Of a DNA stretch of 57,811 bases, positions 53,718 to 57,811 are shown piece after piece. Location: contig JAVEDI010000072.1 of assembly GCA_030841035.1 (NCBI GenBank), positions 1 through 57,811 of the forward strand, read 5' to 3'. The first letter of the stretch is position 1. Each line of letters opens with the position of its first letter. Below the pieces are notes generated by a model. That model did no database searches. It was not told where the DNA came from and saw only the letters and a list, made by a program, of their open reading frames with translations. The position numbers and the translations under genes are program-made. The stretch comes from Actinomycetota bacterium (GTDB lineage Bacteria > Actinomycetota > Actinomycetes > JACCUZ01).

Positions 53718-54494
53718 GTGTACCGCTTCCTGATCAGCCGCCGTTGGCTCGGGCTGCTCGCCGGTGCGGTGCTCGCAGCGGCGGTCTGCGTGGCCCTCGG
53801 CGACTGGCAGCTGCACCGCCTCTCCTACCGCCACGAGCGGAACCACCTGATCCGGACCAACCTCAGCACGGCACCGGTCCCGCCGCAGGGTCTCATGCGC
53901 GTCGGACAGGAGCCTGCCGCGGCCAGCGAGTGGCGCCGCGTGCGGGTGACCGGCCACTGGGACACCGCCCACCAGCTGGTCGTGAGGTTGCGCCCGTTCG
54001 AGGGCAACGTCGGCTTCTACGTCCTCACGCCGCTGGTCACCGACAGCGCAGCGGCCGTCCTGGTGAACCGGGGCTGGGTGCCGGCGGGGGCCGGCGGCAC
54101 CAGCGTGCCCAGGATCCCGGCCCCTCCTACCAGCGACGTCACGGTCACCGGCCGGCTGCGGTCGAGCGAGGACCCGGCGACCGGCGCGAAGCCTCCCGCC
54201 CCCCAGGTGACCCGCATCGACGTACCGGGCATCGCCAAGGCTCTGCCGTACCCGGTCTACGGCGGGTTCCTGGAGCTGACCCGGCAGACCCCGCCCGGCC
54301 GGCGCTCGAGCGCCGCCCCGCAACCGCTCCCGCCGCCGGAGCCCAGCGAAGGGCCCCACCTGGCGTACGCCGTGCAGTGGTTCCTCTTCGCGTGCATGGC
54401 GCTGGGCGGCTACGTCGTGCTGGCCCGGCGCGAGGCCGCGGACCGGCGACTCGCCGGGCCGTCCGCCGCGGCGACGCCGGTCCCGGCACGGTAG
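53718..54494 (+). CDS. SURF1 family protein
   Basis: 258 residues. The N-terminal helix LGLLAGAVLAAAVCVALGDWQLHRL and C-terminal helix (AVQWFLFACMALGGYVVLARR) enclose an outside domain with VNRGWVP, the family signature. SURF1 assists cytochrome c oxidase assembly. It precedes the GH15 gene by nine bases. Confidence 0.88.
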   Translation: MYRFLISRRWLGLLAGAVLAAAVCVALGDWQLHRLSYRHERNHLIRTNLSTAPVPPQGLMRVGQEPAAASEWRRVRVTGHWDTAHQLVVRLRPFEGNVGFYVLTPLVTDSAAAVLVNRGWVPAGAGGTSVPRIPAPPTSDVTVTGRLRSSEDPATGAKPPAPQVTRIDVPGIAKALPYPVYGGFLELTRQTPPGRRSSAAPQPLPPPEPSEGPHLAYAVQWFLFACMALGGYVVLARREAADRRLAGPSAAATPVPAR

Positions 54495-54503
54495 GAAGGC
54501 GGC

Positions 54504-56321
54504 ATGCCGGTACGCATCGAGGACTACGCCCTGATCAGCGACCGGCTCTCGGCCGCCCTGGTGGGCCGCGACGGATCGATCGACTGGCTGTGTTTCCCGC
54601 GTTTCGACTCCGACGCCTGCTTCGCCGCCCTGCTGGGCGACGAGAACAACGGCCACTGGCGGCTGGCGCCCCTCGACGGGGAGAAGTGCTCGCAGCGCCG
54701 CTACGTCGGCGACACACTCGTTCTGGAGTCGGAGTGGAACAGCCTGCAGGGCTCCGTGCGGGTCACCGACTTCATGCCCGAGCGCGGCGACGCCCCGGAC
54801 GTCGTGCGGATCGTGGAAGGGCTCTCCGGCCGCGTGCAGATGCGCAGCGAGCTGCGGCTGCGCTTCGGCTACGGCGACGTCATCCCGTGGGTCCGCCACC
54901 TCGACGGGATGCTCGCCGCCGTGGCGGGCCCCGACGCGGTCTGGCTGGCATCCGACGTGCCGCACCACGGCCGCGACTACGCGTCCTACGGTGACTTCAC
55001 CGTGGGCCCCGGCGATCGCCGGGCCTTCGTCCTGACGTGGCACCCCTCGCACCTGCACCGGCCCGCGAGCGTCGACCCCTACGAGGCGCTCGAGGAGACC
55101 CGGCGGTTCTGGGAGGGCTGGTCGGGGCGCTGCACCTACGACGGGCCCTACCGCGATGCGGTCGTGCGCTCGCTGATCACGCTCAAGGGGATGACCTACG
55201 AGCCCACCGGAGGGATCGTCGCGGCGACCACGACGTCGTTGCCCGAGGACCTCGGCGGCGAACGCAACTGGGACTACCGCTTCTGCTGGCTGCGCGACGC
55301 GGGCTTCACCCTGGCCGCCCTGGTCAAGACCGGCTACACCGAAGAAGCCCGCGACTGGCGGGAGTGGCTGCTGCGTGCCATCGCGGGGTCACCCGACCGG
55401 CTGCAGATCCTCTACGGCGTCGCCGGCGAGCGCAGGGTGCCGGAGTTCGAGCTGCCCTGGCTGTCCGGGTACGAGGGATCGCGACCGGTCCGCGTGGGCA
55501 ACGGGGCCGTGGACCAGCTGCAGCTCGACGTCTACGGCGAGGTGATGGACACCCTGTGGCTGGCCCGGGCGTTCGACATCGACGCCAACGAGGACGCGTG
55601 GCGCATGCAGCGCGGCCTGATGAGCTGGCTCGAGAGCCACTGGCAGGAGCCCGACGAAGGTCTCTGGGAGGTGCGCGGCGGCCGGCGCCAGTTCACCCAC
55701 TCCAAGGTGCTCGCCTGGGTCGCGGCCGACCGGGCGGTGCGTACGTTGCAGGACTACCCGGAGCTGGCCGGCCCGATCGAGCGCTACGAGGCGCTGCGCG
55801 ACACGATCCACGCGGAGGTGTGCGAGAAGGGGTACGACGCCGAGCGCAACACGTTCACGCAGTACTACGGCTCGCGCGGGCTGGACGCCGCCCTGCTGCT
55901 CATCCCCCAGGTCGGCTTCCTGCCGCCGACCGACGAGCGGGTGCGCGGCACCCTGCGAGCGGTGCAGCGCGAGCTGTCGGTCGACGGGTTCCTCCGGCGC
56001 TACGACACCACCGAGGCCGTCGAAGGTGTGAGCGGTGACGAGGGAGCGTTCCTTGCCTGCAGCTTCTGGCTGGCCGACGCGTTGGTGCTCGACGGCCAGC
56101 TCGACGCGGGGCGCGCGGTGTTCGAGCGGCTGCTCGGCCTGCGCAACGACGTCGGCCTGCTCGCCGAGGAGTACGACGTCGCACGCGGCCGCCAGCTGGG
56201 CAACTACCCGCAGGCCTACAGCCACCTGGCGCTGGTCAACTCGGCGCTGCATCTCGCGGCGCCCGATCCCGTCGCCGACGCGAGCCGCGAGACCACCCTC
56301 GACGACGTCGCCGCGACCTGA
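54504..56321 (+). CDS. Glycoside hydrolase family 15 (glucoamylase/trehalase-like)
   Basis: 605 residues with AGGAAGG before the ATG. IEDYALISDRLSAALVGRDG starts the beta-sandwich, and ERNWDYRFCWLRDAGFTLAA is the (alpha/alpha)6-barrel catalytic signature with the general acid region. In mycobacteria a similar protein (Rv2402) is a trehalase, so trehalose or short alpha-glucans are candidate substrates. Confidence 0.88.
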   Translation: MPVRIEDYALISDRLSAALVGRDGSIDWLCFPRFDSDACFAALLGDENNGHWRLAPLDGEKCSQRRYVGDTLVLESEWNSLQGSVRVTDFMPERGDAPDVVRIVEGLSGRVQMRSELRLRFGYGDVIPWVRHLDGMLAAVAGPDAVWLASDVPHHGRDYASYGDFTVGPGDRRAFVLTWHPSHLHRPASVDPYEALEETRRFWEGWSGRCTYDGPYRDAVVRSLITLKGMTYEPTGGIVAATTTSLPEDLGGERNWDYRFCWLRDAGFTLAALVKTGYTEEARDWREWLLRAIAGSPDRLQILYGVAGERRVPEFELPWLSGYEGSRPVRVGNGAVDQLQLDVYGEVMDTLWLARAFDIDANEDAWRMQRGLMSWLESHWQEPDEGLWEVRGGRRQFTHSKVLAWVAADRAVRTLQDYPELAGPIERYEALRDTIHAEVCEKGYDAERNTFTQYYGSRGLDAALLLIPQVGFLPPTDERVRGTLRAVQRELSVDGFLRRYDTTEAVEGVSGDEGAFLACSFWLADALVLDGQLDAGRAVFERLLGLRNDVGLLAEEYDVARGRQLGNYPQAYSHLALVNSALHLAAPDPVADASRETTLDDVAAT

Positions 56322-56326
56322 CGGCG

Positions 56327-57811
56327 TCAGGCGAGGGCGGGGACCTCGAGGACGAGGGTGCCGGCGTCGGCGTCCAGCTCGGCCGCGACACCGAGCGGCA
56401 CGGTCAGCGCCGGGACCCCGTGGCCGAACGGCAGACCGGCGAGCACGGGCACGCCGAGCTGCGCCAGCCGCGCCGCAACGACGCTCTCCGCGTCCGGCGC
56501 GCAGTCGACCCAGGTCCCCATGGCGACACCGCGCACCCCGGCGAACCAGCCGCTGCGCACCAGCTGGGTCAACCGGTTGTCGAGGCGAAACGCCGGCTCG
56601 CCGACGTCCTCCAGCAGCACGATTCCGCCCTCAGCGGGGCGCGACTCGAGGCAGCCGACGCTCCCCGCGAGCAGTGAGAGCGTGCCGCCGGTCAGTACTC
56701 CGCGCGCGGTGCCGCCGCGCACGGCCCGGACGTCGCCGGTGCCGATCGTCTGCACGGTCTCGGGCTCGAAGAGGGTACGTCGCAGGTGCTCGACCGTCGT
56801 GGCGTCGCGCGACTCGCTCGCCACGACCGCCGTCGCGACCATCGGCCCGAACAACGAGGCGAGCCCCAGATGCGTGGCCACCGCCTGGTGCAGGGCGGTC
56901 ACGTCGCTGTAGCCCACGAGCAGCGTGGGACCCGCGGCGCGCATCGCCGGCCAGTCGAGCCGGTCGAGGACCCGCGCCGCCCCCGACCCGCCACGGGCGA
57001 CCAGCACCGCGGCGACCGATGGGTCGCACCAGGCGGCCTGCAGGTCGCCGGCCCGGTCGGCGTCGGTCCCGGCGTGGTGGGCGAAGACGGGCTCACGGTC
57101 GAGCGCGTGCTGCCCCACCTGCACCGTCAGCCCCCACGACTCGAGCAGCGCCACTGCCCCGGCAAGGCGGTCCGCGACCAGCGGCCCGCTGGTCGCGACG
57201 ACCGCGACGGTGTCGCCCGGCACCAGCCGACGCGGCCGGTGCAGCGACCGCAGGGGTGCGCGCGTCATCCCGCGAGGGCGCCGAACCAGGCGTGGCAGCG
57301 CCTCGCCGATCGGGTCACGCAGCACGGCGGAGGCGGCGCCGTCGTACGGCGTGGGGTCGCGGTTGACGATCACCAGGCGCGCGCCGGCTGCCACCGCCAC
57401 GTCGACGAGGCCCGCGGCGGGATGGACCTGCAGGGTCGTGCCCACGGCCAGCATCAGGTCGCAGTCCTGTGCGGCCCGCCGGGCCGCACGCAGGACCTCC
57501 GGGCGCAACGACTGGCCGAACGAGATGGTCGCGGCCTTCTGGATCTCCCCGCAGACCAGGCAGCGCGGGTCGGGCTCCCCGGCCTCGACGCGGTCGAGGT
57601 TCTCCCGGATCGGCGTGCGACGAGCGCAGCCCAGGCACTCCACGTCGTACAGCGTCCCGTGGATCTCGATGACCCGCGCGCTGCTGCTCCCGGCGCGTTG
57701 GTGCAGCCCGTCGATGTTCTGCGTGACGATCGCCCGCAACCGCCCGGCGCGCTCGAGGTCCACGAGCGCCCGGTGGCCGTCGTTGGGCTGCGCGTGCCAC
57801 GCCGGGTGCTC
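56327..57811 (-). CDS. In-frame Sir2-family deacylase / LD-carboxypeptidase (S66) fusion, partial
   Basis: At least 494 residues, N-terminus outside the window. Right part (57269-57811): Sir2, with TQNIDGLHQRAGS, the catalytic His in IEIHGTLYDVECLGC, zinc pairs C-x2-C/C-x2-C, and LAVGTTLQVHPAAG. Left part (56327-57268): peptidase S66, with RPRRLVPGDTVAVVATSGPL, ARGGSGAARVLDRLDW and the nucleophile Ser in LLVGYSDVTALH. There is no stop between the two. An internal ATG at 57268 could start S66 alone (313 aa), but the Sir2 frame still reads through. Sir2 removes acyl groups with NAD; S66 trims murein tetrapeptides. Fusion, or a missed frameshift, are both possible. Confidence 0.75.
   Translation of the reverse strand, partial: EHPAWHAQPNDGHRALVDLERAGRLRAIVTQNIDGLHQRAGSSSARVIEIHGTLYDVECLGCARRTPIRENLDRVEAGEPDPRCLVCGEIQKAATISFGQSLRPEVLRAARRAAQDCDLMLAVGTTLQVHPAAGLVDVAVAAGARLVIVNRDPTPYDGAASAVLRDPIGEALPRLVRRPRGMTRAPLRSLHRPRRLVPGDTVAVVATSGPLVADRLAGAVALLESWGLTVQVGQHALDREPVFAHHAGTDADRAGDLQAAWCDPSVAAVLVARGGSGAARVLDRLDWPAMRAAGPTLLVGYSDVTALHQAVATHLGLASLFGPMVATAVVASESRDATTVEHLRRTLFEPETVQTIGTGDVRAVRGGTARGVLTGGTLSLLAGSVGCLESRPAEGGIVLLEDVGEPAFRLDNRLTQLVRSGWFAGVRGVAMGTWVDCAPDAESVVAARLAQLGVPVLAGLPFGHGVPALTVPLGVAAELDADAGTLVLEVPALA

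Overview
The window is a continuous stretch of chromosome from a high-GC Gram-positive actinomycete. The evidence is the strong G/C bias at third codon positions, frequent GTG starts, many apparently leaderless genes (a TANNNT box 6-8 nt before the start codon), an SsgA-like sporulation/division protein, the actinobacterial GT4 glycogen synthase divergent from glgC, an acVLRF1-type release factor, DUF3099, and a tmsAB pair for 10-methyl branched fatty acids. The genus cannot be fixed from this sequence. There is no phage, insertion sequence, CRISPR array, rRNA or tRNA that I can support.

Layout. 1-187 is the start of a leftward VOC-fold protein cut by the window edge, followed by about 480 bp without a convincing gene. 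671-2480 (leftward) is a translationally coupled trio: a 56-residue one-helix protein, a cytochrome b6-like N-terminal domain with two bis-His haem sites, and a two-helix protein with a large extracytoplasmic domain. No Rieske protein, cytochrome c or PEWY-bearing subunit accompanies them. A DUF389 membrane protein and an APC permease diverge from about 3.9 kb. 5750-7740 encodes a secreted beta-propeller protein and a polysaccharide-deacetylase-like lipoprotein. 7902-12407 is a six-gene soluble diiron monooxygenase operon in the exact tmoABCDEF order (hydroxylase alpha, gamma, Rieske ferredoxin, effector, hydroxylase beta, reductase).

12.6-20.8 kb holds a LysE exporter, a papain-fold-like protein, a small membrane protein, an MFS carrier, acVLRF1, a dimethylglycine/sarcosine dehydrogenase-like flavoenzyme, an SsgA-like protein and a PucR-type regulator. 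21.1-26.7 kb has a LuxR-type regulator without an ATPase domain, then an 1101-residue RsbW-like/GAF/PP2C switch protein. 26.7-30.65 kb has tmsB and tmsA, a small conserved protein and a dienelactone hydrolase. 30.75-32.07 kb has a regulator and membrane protein behind a near-consensus sigma-A promoter.

32.1-39.9 kb is mixed housekeeping: an epimerase, DUF1206, an rRNA/tRNA methyltransferase, TauE, a lytic transglycosylase, SPFH/NfeD, an ABC ATPase and a conserved hypothetical. 39.9-42.35 kb is the divergent glycogen pair glgA/glgC. It is followed by two 127-bp tandem repeats, each containing a 53-nt extragenic palindrome, and then serB. 43.9-47.65 kb is a leftward block fabG, inhA, GNAT, NPD monooxygenase, sixA. 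47.76-51.66 kb is a quinone oxidoreductase with tldD and tldE. The end holds dodecin, DUF3099, a small putative zinc protein, moaA divergent from a SURF1 gene, a GH15 hydrolase, and an in-frame Sir2-LD-carboxypeptidase fusion cut by the right edge.

The most unusual items are the Rieske-less split cytochrome b trio, the tmo-type operon whose alpha subunit carries a CxxC/CxxxC pair and a Pro beside the first iron ligand, the Sir2-S66 fusion, the tandem palindromic repeats, and the divergent leaderless promoters sharing one -10 region.
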